This document shows positions 34,436-42,944 of a stretch of DNA of 64,000 nt, piece by piece. Made by a program: the position numbers and the translations under genes. This stretch comes from Methanomassiliicoccus sp. (GTDB lineage: Archaea > Thermoplasmatota > Thermoplasmata > Methanomassiliicoccales > Methanomassiliicoccaceae): the NCBI GenBank assembly GCA_018262895.1, contig JADFDJ010000001.1, positions 1-64,000 on the forward strand, given 5' to 3'. Each line of letters starts with the position of its first letter. The stretch's first letter is position 1. Under the pieces are notes generated by a model that searched no databases, had not been told where the DNA came from, and was given only the letters and a program-made list of their open reading frames with translations.

Positions 34436-35113
34436 ATGCTCCTGCCGAACCCCGCGGTGCTCATCATCCAGGTAGGCTGCCTGCTCCTCATCGCATTTGT
34501 CCTCATAGAAGATAGGCGGGCCATGAGGAGGGTAAGGGCAAGGGTCGATCCATTCTCGGCCGATAATCCATCGGGCAAGCCGACGACCATTCTGAGACCC
34601 AGGACCAGGATCGTGCACCGAGCTGCCATCTGGGCGGCGATAGTGCTGGTCCTCATGACCCTCTATTCTTTTGCGGAAGGACTGTACGAATGGGGGCCGC
34701 ACTATCTCGACCGGTGGCTGGAACCCGAGAACCTGGCCGTGTCCATCATGCTGGTATTGCTGCTCCTCATCGTCCCTGGGCTCCTGGCCAGGAGGTCGGT
34801 ACAGGAGTTCTTCCTGGTCTCCGATGCCGATCTGACGCATATTGTCGGTAAGGAGGAGGAACGTATGCTCTGGAAGGATGTTAGCTCGATAACCGCCCGC
34901 CCTCAGGGCCAACCGTTTCTCGTCAGGTTCTCATCATCCAATGGGCACATAGATGCCCACCTCATGATCGAGGATGTCGAGCGGTTGTACGAAGTGGCCC
35001 TCAGGAGGTTGCCCGAGCCCCTGCGGGAGAGCGATGCGTATGCGTGGATGACATCGCAGGTAGCCGGCAATAAGGCAATGGGAGCGGGCACCGAAGACCG
35101 GCAAGCCCGTTAG
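34436..35113 (+). CDS. Membrane protein of unknown function, three helices and a cytosolic domain
   Basis: 225 residues. Helices lie at about 6-24, 62-82 and 100-120. The C-terminal 100 residues form a soluble domain (ERMLWKDVSSITARPQGQPFLVRFSS) whose pattern recalls the PH-like membrane-associated domain of bacterial and archaeal YdbT/DUF304 proteins; this is a weak resemblance. GTTTAATAATC about 30 bp upstream could be a TATA box for a leaderless mRNA. It is convergent with purC. Confidence 0.6.
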   Translation: MLLPNPAVLIIQVGCLLLIAFVLIEDRRAMRRVRARVDPFSADNPSGKPTTILRPRTRIVHRAAIWAAIVLVLMTLYSFAEGLYEWGPHYLDRWLEPENLAVSIMLVLLLLIVPGLLARRSVQEFFLVSDADLTHIVGKEEERMLWKDVSSITARPQGQPFLVRFSSSNGHIDAHLMIEDVERLYEVALRRLPEPLRESDAYAWMTSQVAGNKAMGAGTEDRQAR

Positions 35114-35195
35114 CCAGTAACATGAGCGGTCCTATCCTAGCTTTGATCGTCCTCTTCCTGATGGCAGAGGATGGGGGGTCTGATGGAGGCCGCGC

Positions 35196-36101
35196 TTACC
35201 GGAAGCTCTCGCCGGTGAGGCGCTCGAACATCTCGATGTAGAGGTCGCTCACCTTCTTGACCTCGGGACCCGGCAGGGGAGGGATGTCCGGTTCCTGCTG
35301 GCCGGCCTTCCTGGCCTTCATAAGCTGATCGTAGTAACCGATGGAGCGGTAGTACTGGCGGACCGATTCCTTGGAGAGCTCCAGGCACTGTCCCGCCGCA
35401 TATGAGTCCTCGTCCCACCAGCGGTCCTCGTCGGCCGTCCCGAAGGTGTCGATGAGCATCAGGCGGCGGTGCTCGTCGAAGGCGAACTCCTTCTTACCGT
35501 CCACGTGTATGAGCATGCGCTCCTCGACCTCGGACGCGATGATCTCGTCGATCTTGGCGACGACCTCGAACATGTTGTCCATCTCCTCCTCGGTCAGCCC
35601 GGATATCTTCAGAGCCTCCTCGCGGTCGAGCAGACGGTCCACCTTCTCCAGCTTGGTCGTGGTCTCGTAGAACGTCCTGGGGAGCTTATCCCCGTACTTG
35701 ACCTCATGACCCTGGGGGAAGCCCAGGTCCTCGACCCTGATCTCCTTGGATACTATGCGGTCCCACAGAGAGCCCGCCACGTAGTGCCGGGAGATGACCT
35801 CCAGGGGGATGAGGTAGTTCGTTGTGGAGCGGTCGATCTTGGAGTAGTCCGATATGACCTCGACCCTCTTGACCCGCATGCGGTTGGGCGGTATCAGCTC
35901 GGTGAAGTGGGTCCTCACCCCGGCCTTGCGGCAGACCTGGAACCAGAAGGCGGCAGTGCGGCACAGCGACTCTCCCTTGAAAGGTATCTGGGAAGGTATT
36001 GTCTTGTCGAATACGGAAATGTTGTCGGTAAAGAGGAACTCTAGCGTGTCTTCGTCCACCTCGTAAACCTGCTTTACCTTACCGGTCCTGACCAACTGCA
36101 T
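35196..36101 (-). CDS. purC: Phosphoribosylaminoimidazole-succinocarboxamide (SAICAR) synthase
   Basis: 301 residues. It joins CAIR and aspartate with ATP in purine synthesis. Clear family features: GKVKQVYEVDEDTLEFLFTD at the N-terminus, SVFDKTIPSQIPFKG, the RNYL-like LIPLEVISRHYVAGSLWDR, and the C-terminal LMLIDTFGTADEDRWW. Longer than the roughly 240-residue bacterial form and closer to the longer archaeal/eukaryotic-type enzyme. Start ATG 36101 has GGAGTGAG upstream and a TATA box at 36138-36147. No other purine genes are near. Confidence 0.93.
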   Translation of the reverse strand: MQLVRTGKVKQVYEVDEDTLEFLFTDNISVFDKTIPSQIPFKGESLCRTAAFWFQVCRKAGVRTHFTELIPPNRMRVKRVEVISDYSKIDRSTTNYLIPLEVISRHYVAGSLWDRIVSKEIRVEDLGFPQGHEVKYGDKLPRTFYETTTKLEKVDRLLDREEALKISGLTEEEMDNMFEVVAKIDEIIASEVEERMLIHVDGKKEFAFDEHRRLMLIDTFGTADEDRWWDEDSYAAGQCLELSKESVRQYYRSIGYYDQLMKARKAGQQEPDIPPLPGPEVKKVSDLYIEMFERLTGESFR

Positions 36102-36137
36102 CTGGTCTCACTCCGGCCCGAAGTAACATGTAAGGGG

Positions 36138-36147
36138 ATTTATAGTT
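36138..36147 (-). promoter_or_regulatory. TATA box of purC
   Basis: Reads AACTATAAAT on the minus strand. The expected start near 36115 leaves a short leader with a GGAGTGAG ribosome-binding site before ATG 36101. Confidence 0.55.
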
Positions 36148-36176
36148 AGTGTTGCCAGCGGCCTTTTTGGGCCAGC

Positions 36177-36914
36177 TCAGCCGTGGAACATCCTGACCAG
36201 GTCCTTTGCGGGAAGGAACAGGAACGCTTCCGCATATCCGTCCAGCGCCAGGCTCGCGGCGCGGTAGCCGGTGAGGCCCTGGGACACCCGGACATAGTCT
36301 ATCTCCCGCACCTGCGTCCAGTGGTCCCTGATGGCCGTGACCTTGCGCTCCATCGCGGAATTGACGGGGATGAGCAGGTTGGGCATGAGGGGGTTCCAGA
36401 TCTCATAGAGGATGGCATCGGGGTTGACGTTCATCCTCTCCACGGCGCTCCTGAAGGCCTCGAAGGTCCTCAGGTGCTGGTCATGGTTCTCGAAGGGCGA
36501 AGGGGCGAAGACGGCATCGGGATTGAAATCCCGCAGCTCCCGGGCTACGATGTCGATTGCCTCCTGAAGTGTGGGGAAGGACGCCTCCCGGAGGCTGAAG
36601 TCCTTCACCCCCAGGTGCTCAAGGGCGGAGTGGATCTCCTTGCGCCGTTCATCGGGTGTGAAGTCCCCGACCTGCATGGAGAGGTACACCACCCTTACGT
36701 CCTTCCCCGCCTCCAGGAGCTTTACGATGGTCCCGCCGCATCCCACGGTATCATCATCGGGGTGGGGGGAGAGGACCAGGAAGCGCTGACCGGGAGGGAT
36801 CTCCATGACCTTGGGGCTCCACTGGGTGCCCTCCAGCCTTCCGGGGACGGTGAAACGATTGCGCAGCTTCTCGGCGATGAGCCTCAGTTCCAACTTTGCT
36901 TCCTGATACCCCAT
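36177..36914 (-). CDS. PIG-L/LmbE-family N-deacetylase
   Basis: 245 residues. The zinc motif is LSPHPDDDTVGCGG (H51, D53, D54), followed by PSPFENHDQHLRTF with the third ligand His. Enzymes of this family remove acetyl groups from N-acetylglucosamine linked to lipids, nucleotides or inositol. It lies at the border of a glycan locus, divergent from a glycosyltransferase 46 bp away, so it probably deacetylates a sugar of that pathway. A TATA-like GTTAATTTAG centred near 36941 predicts a leaderless mRNA starting at ATG 36914. Confidence 0.85.
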   Translation of the reverse strand: MGYQEAKLELRLIAEKLRNRFTVPGRLEGTQWSPKVMEIPPGQRFLVLSPHPDDDTVGCGGTIVKLLEAGKDVRVVYLSMQVGDFTPDERRKEIHSALEHLGVKDFSLREASFPTLQEAIDIVARELRDFNPDAVFAPSPFENHDQHLRTFEAFRSAVERMNVNPDAILYEIWNPLMPNLLIPVNSAMERKVTAIRDHWTQVREIDYVRVSQGLTGYRAASLALDGYAEAFLFLPAKDLVRMFHG

Positions 36915-36915
36915 G

Positions 36916-36931
36916 GGTAATCTTGATTACC
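36916..36931. promoter_or_regulatory. Perfect inverted repeat GGTAATC-TT-GATTACC between divergent glycan genes
   Basis: A 16-bp inverted repeat ending two bases before the PIG-L start codon. It lies between the shared AT-rich promoter (36937-36946) and that gene, where a bound repressor would block initiation. The regulator is unknown. Confidence 0.5.
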
Positions 36932-36960
36932 ATTCACTAAATTAACCCATTGTCCTGATT

Positions 36961-38007
36961 ATGAGGGTCGCTGTCCTATCCTACCACGGTTTTGAGAGGG
37001 TGAAGGGGGGCACCGAGCTTTTCACCGAGCAGCTACGTCGGGCCTTCCCCGATCTCGTCACCATCACCTTCGAGGACAGCGGGCGAAGGTCCCTGCCGGT
37101 CCTTGACCGCCTGAACCTGAAGGAGGCGTGGATGGGCGCGTCCATCGGGCGCCACTTCCGGAAGGTAGCGAAGAATGACGATTTCGATCTCATCCTCTGC
37201 AACTCCACCGCCGGGTGGTGGCTCTCCCTGTTCCGGCCACGCGCTCCCATGGTCAACGTGTTCCATTATACGTCCATAGGTTTCGCGGAGGGCACGCTGC
37301 GCGGCACCCCCGGCTTCCTGCCAACGCGCTATTTGATGCCCCTGCTGGAGAAGCTGACGTCGTTCTCCAAGCACAACGTGGCCGTGAGCCCCAAGGTGCA
37401 GAGGGAGCTGGCCGACCGCTATGGGATACGGTCCCAGGTGATCGTCAACGGGGTGGACGTGGAGCGTTTCTCTCCCCGTGAACGGCAGGAGGCCAGGAGG
37501 GTGCTGGGGATCGAGCATGATGGACCTCTGGCGATCTTCGTGGGCCGGGCGGACCACACCAAGGGGTTCGACCTGGTGAGGGAGATAGCCTCCCGCCGTG
37601 AGGACCTCAGGGTGCTGTGCGTCACCTCCTCGGAGGTGGAGGGGAGGAACCTCATCGTCCGCAGGAACGTCCCCCATGACCACATGCCCCTGCACTACTG
37701 TGCGGCCGACCTCCTGCTGTTCCCCACTCACTACGAAGCGTGCAGCTACACGCCCTTCGAGGCCATGGCCTGCGATGTGCCGGTGGTAACCTCGCGCACG
37801 GGGATATTCGAGGACCTCGAGGACGATAGGGCCGGGGTGGTAGTCACCACCTTCGAGGTCGAGGATTACCTCTCGGCGATAGACGATGTTCTGGCCAGGG
37901 AGCGGCATCCCCGGGCGGTGGTGACCGAGAGGTTCAGCCTAGAGAGGTTCGCGGAGCAGTACCGGGAGATGGCCGAGAGATTGGTCAAGGAGCGCTCAAA
38001 AAGGTGA
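36961..38007 (+). CDS. Family-4-like glycosyltransferase (GT-B)
   Basis: 348 residues. The N-terminal GT-B half starts MRVAVLSYHGFERVKGGTE. The C-terminal half has VNGVDVERFSP, AIFVGRADHTKGF and the nucleotide-sugar-binding THYEACSYTPFEAMACDVPVV with the conserved ExxxxxxxE pattern. It transfers a sugar from an NDP-sugar with retention, on the cytosolic side of the membrane. Donor and acceptor cannot be read. It is divergent from the PIG-L deacetylase with overlapping promoters, suggesting a shared pathway. Confidence 0.85.
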   Translation: MRVAVLSYHGFERVKGGTELFTEQLRRAFPDLVTITFEDSGRRSLPVLDRLNLKEAWMGASIGRHFRKVAKNDDFDLILCNSTAGWWLSLFRPRAPMVNVFHYTSIGFAEGTLRGTPGFLPTRYLMPLLEKLTSFSKHNVAVSPKVQRELADRYGIRSQVIVNGVDVERFSPRERQEARRVLGIEHDGPLAIFVGRADHTKGFDLVREIASRREDLRVLCVTSSEVEGRNLIVRRNVPHDHMPLHYCAADLLLFPTHYEACSYTPFEAMACDVPVVTSRTGIFEDLEDDRAGVVVTTFEVEDYLSAIDDVLARERHPRAVVTERFSLERFAEQYREMAERLVKERSKR

Positions 38008-38362
38008 GATGATATCTGGCTCGGAAGCTGTGAAACGCTGAATATTATTCATTTTTCTACATAACGAAAATGTAAATACCAATTTATAAATATGCTCGAA
38101 AATTAACAGGGACCGGGGTCTTGAGGACACCTCCCTTTGAGGGTACCCTGCCCCTGGGACGCACCTATCGCCTTGCAGCCAGCACTATGTATCTGGCTGT
38201 CGGCACGCCTCGACCCTTTGACTCCTGGCATGGAGACGGCCGCAAGCACCAGAGGAACACGATGAGACCATCTGAGGACCGCCATCACTCCGCAGCCGGA
38301 GGAAGCTTCGGTACATGGATAAGGGCAGGTTTCGGCCCCTGGTCCCGAAGGGAGTGAGCGAT
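38008..38362. other. Intergenic region with promoter and about 250-nt leader
   Basis: TTTATAAATA at 38083-38092 is a good TATA box. Transcription from about 38112 would give a leader of about 250 nt before ATG 38363. The leader is GC-rich and contains complementary runs such as GAGGG/CCCTG near 38150. No known RNA family is recognised, and no protein gene is visible. Confidence 0.4.
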
Positions 38363-40669
38363 ATGAGCATCATCAGGAAGGCGAGGGCAGCGTTCGGTGC
38401 GGGGCTCCGCCCGTCGAAGAGCGGGCGGCATGCTCTGACCGCCTTCCTCGTGCTCGCCCTCCTCCTGTGCTCGCTCTATCCCCTTGCATCGTGGAGCGGG
38501 AACGCGGGTATGAGCGCGGGCGTGAGCGCTGACCGCTCGGACAGCGACGATGATGGGCCCGACCTCACTGCCGATGACGGCTCCGACGGCGCTGATGGTT
38601 CTCAGGGAGAGGCGGATGAAGAGAACGGCGGGCTGCTGATCACTGGAGGCGGTAGAAGCAGCTCGACGGGCGTTTTCGCCCTCGATAACGATGGGCGGAC
38701 CATCGACCTGGACGCCCGCTCCTCCGAGCTCTCCGCGACGAACACCGGCGGCACCTACGTGGTGCGCACGGACAACTACATGATCACCGTGGTGCAGTCC
38801 GGCAGCTCCGTCTCCTACATCATCAGGCCGTACTTCACCACCGACTACATCCTCTACCAGAGGCTGGACCCCCTGAACGCGGACGAGGGGACGGTGGACG
38901 AGTATGGCAAGGACCTCAACTGGGTCACCACTCGTATCACTGACTGGGGCCAGGACGGCGACTCCGTATGGTTCCTGGAGTCGTGCTCGCAGTTCAGCCT
39001 GCGCCACACCTTCGACCTCTACCGGGACTACTTCGAGCTGGAAGTTGCTTACGCGCCAGGGACGTCCAAGGTCATCGTGACCTACGTCATAGCTTTGTGC
39101 TCCACCAACGGGCACATGTACGACCTGTTCAGCGACGGGCAGGTGCACCGCTACGTCCCCGGCATCCCCGAGGAGACGCCGAAGACGAACGGCATCGGAG
39201 GCTGGTACCCATGCTACGAGATGTTCGCACCGGCCTTCGACGTGAGGGTGCCGGGAAGGAGCCTGGGCATGGAGTGGGGCTTCAACGAGGCCGAGGCCTA
39301 CCTGTACTCCCCGATATGGATCGAGGGGGACCCCGTGGACGGGGCCTCGGTCTTCGGGGTGAAGTATACCTCCACCGGCGGGGTGCTGCCCGATCCCTCG
39401 CTGGGGACGGAGAAGACCTGGCACATGTTCGTGCGCCCCTACGAGCAGACCGACGGAGAGGCCCGGGGCCACGATGCCGGCTACGCCGAGTGGATAGGGC
39501 CTCAGATCGCCGAGACCTGGGGATACCGGAGCACCGAGCAGTTCCCCCTGACCTTCAACGACTTCGGCAAGGACCTCAACGGTCTTTCAGGGCAGTGGGA
39601 CGCCTCCACCCGCTCGTGGGTGGAGGGCTCCCCCATCCTCGTGGCCACGCTGTCCACCAACAGCGACCAGGTGAACTGGCACTACAAGTCGGCCCAGCGC
39701 TACGGCTCAGGGACGATGCCCGCCGAGTACAAGCTCCACGATTCCGTGGGCCACGCCTACACCCTCTCTGACGGCACGGCCATAGCATCCGCGTGCAGCA
39801 GCGCCTACCGCAAGTACCTCATATCCGGCGATGAGCACAACGAGTGGTGGTGGTCCAGCACCGGCGTGTTCTGGGACGAGATGAACATCTGGTACGGGGA
39901 TACCAACGAACCACGGAGCGACTACAACCACCGCAGCGGGGTGTTCCTCCATGAGGGGTACCTCAAGCTGGTCCAGGAGACGTGGGCCTCGGGCCACTTC
40001 GAGTTCGTGATCACCAACTCCTACACTCCGTCCGTTCACCTGGCCATGCTCAGCGACCTCACACTTGTCGAGGGCTTCGAGCCCTCCTCCATCTACGGCA
40101 CGGACCTGGTGGCCCACGTGAGCTCCCTGATGGCGTTCGTTAACCACATGTCCTCGACCTACCGCCCGGACATACTGGTATACCAGAACTACGATACCGG
40201 CAGCTCCTCGGACCAGGAGGACGTGTACTCGGTCCTTTTCAACGCTGCCCGCAACGGGTTCTGCGTCGATCTGCTATCGTACGACAGCTACTCATCGCAG
40301 ATGCACAACCTCAGGATGGCCGTGGCCATGTTCGAGGCCATGGGGGCCGAAAGACACCAGGACCCAGTGAACTGGCCGGCGACCATCGACCTGGGCTCGG
40401 AGGGGAGGGCGCTCACCACCGACCGGCAGATGGCGGTGATCACCGGCTCCGGGAGCGTGACCGTGACGTTCACCGAGGAGCACGGCGCGTACACCTTCAC
40501 CAACCTCGGGAGCAAGGCCGTCACCATCAGCGCGGTTCTGCCCGGTGGCTCCACCTGGCACTCCGACGGCGAGGGGATGACCCTCACGAGCCTGGAGAAG
40601 CTGTCCGACGGCAGGGTCGTGTTCCACGGCACCTTGGCCGCGGAGTCGACCTCCAGCATCATACCATGA
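38363..40669 (+). CDS. Secreted glycoside-hydrolase-like protein of unknown specificity
   Basis: 768 residues. The ATG follows GGAGTGAGCG; an in-frame ATG at 38315 would add 16 residues. A signal peptide or membrane anchor lies at 27-47, then an acidic Asp/Ser/Gly-rich linker to about 100. The body has a beta-rich first half (residues 110-330) and a second half that looks like a TIM barrel: QFPLTFNDFGKD, STGVFWDEMNIWYG, FEFVITNSYTPS and VDLLSYDS. Asp/Glu in VFWDEMN are candidate catalytic acids. The layout resembles alpha-galactosidase-type hydrolases, but I cannot assign a family. No C-terminal anchor. Its site inside a glycan locus supports action on surface polysaccharide. Confidence 0.5.
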   Translation: MSIIRKARAAFGAGLRPSKSGRHALTAFLVLALLLCSLYPLASWSGNAGMSAGVSADRSDSDDDGPDLTADDGSDGADGSQGEADEENGGLLITGGGRSSSTGVFALDNDGRTIDLDARSSELSATNTGGTYVVRTDNYMITVVQSGSSVSYIIRPYFTTDYILYQRLDPLNADEGTVDEYGKDLNWVTTRITDWGQDGDSVWFLESCSQFSLRHTFDLYRDYFELEVAYAPGTSKVIVTYVIALCSTNGHMYDLFSDGQVHRYVPGIPEETPKTNGIGGWYPCYEMFAPAFDVRVPGRSLGMEWGFNEAEAYLYSPIWIEGDPVDGASVFGVKYTSTGGVLPDPSLGTEKTWHMFVRPYEQTDGEARGHDAGYAEWIGPQIAETWGYRSTEQFPLTFNDFGKDLNGLSGQWDASTRSWVEGSPILVATLSTNSDQVNWHYKSAQRYGSGTMPAEYKLHDSVGHAYTLSDGTAIASACSSAYRKYLISGDEHNEWWWSSTGVFWDEMNIWYGDTNEPRSDYNHRSGVFLHEGYLKLVQETWASGHFEFVITNSYTPSVHLAMLSDLTLVEGFEPSSIYGTDLVAHVSSLMAFVNHMSSTYRPDILVYQNYDTGSSSDQEDVYSVLFNAARNGFCVDLLSYDSYSSQMHNLRMAVAMFEAMGAERHQDPVNWPATIDLGSEGRALTTDRQMAVITGSGSVTVTFTEEHGAYTFTNLGSKAVTISAVLPGGSTWHSDGEGMTLTSLEKLSDGRVVFHGTLAAESTSSIIP

Positions 40670-40711
40670 CCACAGGTAGAATAAGCCAAGTCATGAGGTT
40701 GAGCTTCGCAT

Positions 40712-41725
40712 TCAAGTACGGCGGGCGCTGCCGCCGTCCCTCCAGCCCTTTAGAAGGCCTAAGACCTCGGACAGCGCGCCTACGGCGACGAAGAAGCGGG
40801 GCATGTTCTCGGTGTCCGATGCCGCCTCCTTCTTGACCGCGTCCGCCCGCGGCGCCCTCCTAGTGAAGAAGCCCATGAAGCGGGAGCCGAAGTAGTCCGC
40901 GAACCGGACCTGCTTCCCGAAGTGCTTGCGCACGAGATAGGAGTTGTTCCTCCCCCACAGGTACCTCAGGCGCAGGTACCACTTCACCTTGTCCTTACGG
41001 TAGGAGCCCTCGCACCAAGCGTGCCAGACCAGCGCTCCCTCGTCGTAGAGTATCTTATAGCCAGCGCCCAGGACCGCCAGACAGGCATCGGTCTCGTCCT
41101 GGTGGAACTTGAAGTAGGGATCGAAGCCGCCCACGCCCGAGAGGGCGGCGCGACGGAAGGACATGTTGCAGCCGACCATCACCTGGCTCAAGCCCTCGAT
41201 GCTCTCCCCCTTGGACTCGTCGAACCACTGGCCGTCCGGGGCCACGGCGTTCCTGCCCATGGCGGGGCGGCCCTCGATATCGTAGACCGGTCCTCCGGCC
41301 CCTCCGACCTGGGGGTCCCTGTAAAGCGGGAGCAGAGAGGCCAGCCACCCCGGCTGGGCGATGGCGTCGTCATCGATGTAGCAGACGATCTCCCCCTTGG
41401 CCTGCGACAGGCCGAGGTTCCTGGCGGCGGATATCCCGTCCAGCTTGGGCTGCCTGACGAGGGTGATGCTGCCCTGCCTCTCCAGGAGCTCCAGCATCTC
41501 CCTGGTCCCGTCGGTGGAGGGGCCGTCGACCACCATGATCTCGTCCGGGCGGGGTACCTGCTCCTCGAGGGAGCGGAGGCACTTCGACAGCCACTGCACC
41601 CGGTTGTACGTGCACACGATCACCGTGGCCGTCGGTCCGTCGCCGCTGCCTTTATGCACGCTCGCCCCGGGACCTGCCGTTCCTGTCCCCTTGCCGATGC
41701 TGGCCTTCTCGTCGATGGTGCTCAA
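40712..41725 (-). CDS. Family-2 glycosyltransferase (GT-A)
   Basis: 337 residues. After a Gly/Ser-rich 28-residue tail, the GT-A fold starts with TATVIVCTYNRVQWLSKCL. The metal-binding motif is VCYIDDDAIAQPGW and the acceptor-side region is FDPYFKFHQDETDACL (ED-like). No membrane helix follows, so the product is probably a peripheral enzyme acting on a lipid-linked acceptor. The gene is convergent with the secreted hydrolase-like gene. Confidence 0.85.
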   Translation of the reverse strand: MSTIDEKASIGKGTGTAGPGASVHKGSGDGPTATVIVCTYNRVQWLSKCLRSLEEQVPRPDEIMVVDGPSTDGTREMLELLERQGSITLVRQPKLDGISAARNLGLSQAKGEIVCYIDDDAIAQPGWLASLLPLYRDPQVGGAGGPVYDIEGRPAMGRNAVAPDGQWFDESKGESIEGLSQVMVGCNMSFRRAALSGVGGFDPYFKFHQDETDACLAVLGAGYKILYDEGALVWHAWCEGSYRKDKVKWYLRLRYLWGRNNSYLVRKHFGKQVRFADYFGSRFMGFFTRRAPRADAVKKEAASDTENMPRFFVAVGALSEVLGLLKGWRDGGSARRT

Positions 41726-41913
41726 ACCCGCTTCCCTCTCCGGACATTCTATTCATGACATTACATAATGTGGTACTGTGTCCGCTCAGCAGGTAGCGGC
41801 GGGGATGAGAAATGGGTTTCGATGTGGACATCAGGAAAGAGGAATGAGCGGGAGCGTCACTGAGATCCCCTCTCTTACGCCGCTCCGTGCCTTGATGCGA
41901 CGACAGGCGGTGC

Positions 41914-42666
41914 TCAGCCGGCAACACCCAGCAGCAGCAGGGCGACCACCATCCAGGTATCGGTGAGGGCGTGCACGGTGCCCACGAACATGAGGCTGTG
42001 GGACCTCAAGTACAGCACCCCCATCACGATGCCCAGGAAGAAGGCGAAGAAGGCGTACGGGAGCGATCCCCAGAACAGCATGAACACCGCCCCCAGCGAT
42101 GCGGAGAACAGTATCGCCCTCCACCTGCCCAGCAGCGGCAGGGAGGAGCGCAGCGCTATCCCTCGGAACAGCACCTCCTCCAGGTACCCCCATACCGCCA
42201 TTATGGGAATCATCATGATGGTGGACCTCCCGATGTGGAAGTTCTCGAAGAAGCGGTAGCCTAGGAACATGGCCTCGGCCAGCGCCAGGCCCAGGGGCAG
42301 TAGGAGCACCACCATCACCGAGCGCAGAAGCAGCGGGCGGGGCCTCAGGACGGGGAGCTGGACAGAGCGGTAGTGGATGATCGTGGCGCCGGCCACCACC
42401 GCCAGCAGGGGCAGATGCTCCAGGGGCATCCAGCTCAGGCTGGGAAGGAGTATGACCACTAAGGCCAAGGCCTGCACCAGGACCACCGAGGATGCGGCCA
42501 GGGCCACCTCCCTCTGCTCAACGAACAGCACCATGACCATGGACGACAGCAGCCCGAAGACCAGGAGGATTAGCCCGGCAAGAACCGCCTGGTCCATGCC
42601 CAGGAGTCGGTAGATGTATATGGCCGCGCACCCGCAGACGAAGGGCAGGCTCAGCACTGTCAGCAC
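41914..42666 (-). CDS. CPBP-family intramembrane metalloprotease (Abi/CAAX-like)
   Basis: About 250 residues, seven to eight helices. The family motif EEVLFRG lies in WGYLEEVLFRGIALR, and the later His motifs are in FFLGIVMG and GTVHALTDTW. The open frame runs to 42849, but its first 60 codons overlap the small membrane protein in another frame and are not protein-like. I choose GTG 42666, which follows GAGGAGGT. Related proteases process prenylated or lipid-linked peptides. It clusters with DUF1616 and glycosyltransferase genes, so a role in envelope assembly is likely. Confidence 0.75.
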   Translation of the reverse strand: MLTVLSLPFVCGCAAIYIYRLLGMDQAVLAGLILLVFGLLSSMVMVLFVEQREVALAASSVVLVQALALVVILLPSLSWMPLEHLPLLAVVAGATIIHYRSVQLPVLRPRPLLLRSVMVVLLLPLGLALAEAMFLGYRFFENFHIGRSTIMMIPIMAVWGYLEEVLFRGIALRSSLPLLGRWRAILFSASLGAVFMLFWGSLPYAFFAFFLGIVMGVLYLRSHSLMFVGTVHALTDTWMVVALLLLGVAG

Positions 42667-42713
42667 AGGCCAGCTTACCTCCTCGTGGACCTGCGCGGAG
42701 GAGAAGGAGGTGG

Positions 42714-42944
42714 TCAGGCGATCAGGCCCCCGATCAGCAGAACCAGGACCATCACCGCTATCGCCCACAGTCCGAAGGTGGAGGAGGTCACCAGGTTCCA
42801 CCTCCGCCTGGAGGCCAAGGCCCCCAGGGTGAGCATGCCCACCAGGCACAGTATGCAGATCAGCAGTGCGAGGACGGGGGAGGTCGAGCCGATGTCCAGC
42901 GTGGGGACTATGACCGCCGTTAGGTTATCTGTAAAATAAGCCAG
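42714..42944 (-). CDS. Small two-helix membrane protein with probable CTG start
   Basis: A 76-residue frame between the DUF1616 and CPBP genes. Two long hydrophobic segments (SPVLALLICILCLVGMLTLG and WAIAVMVLVLLIGGLI) are joined by a basic ASRRRWN turn. There is no ATG, GTG or TTG before the first helix. CTG 42944 has GGAGGTG seven to eight bases upstream and would overlap the DUF1616 end by 25 bp. The hydrophobic pattern on the correct strand and the good ribosome-binding site favour a real gene. An undetected frameshift joining it to DUF1616 is the alternative. It was not found by standard start codons. Confidence 0.5.
   Translation of the reverse strand: MAYFTDNLTAVIVPTLDIGSTSPVLALLICILCLVGMLTLGALASRRRWNLVTSSTFGLWAIAVMVLVLLIGGLIA

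Noticed and set aside
42667-42849. N-terminal extension of the CPBP protease
   Set aside because: The extra residues are polar and Gly/Pro-rich, while another frame over the same DNA encodes hydrophobic helices; GTG 42666 has a good ribosome-binding site.
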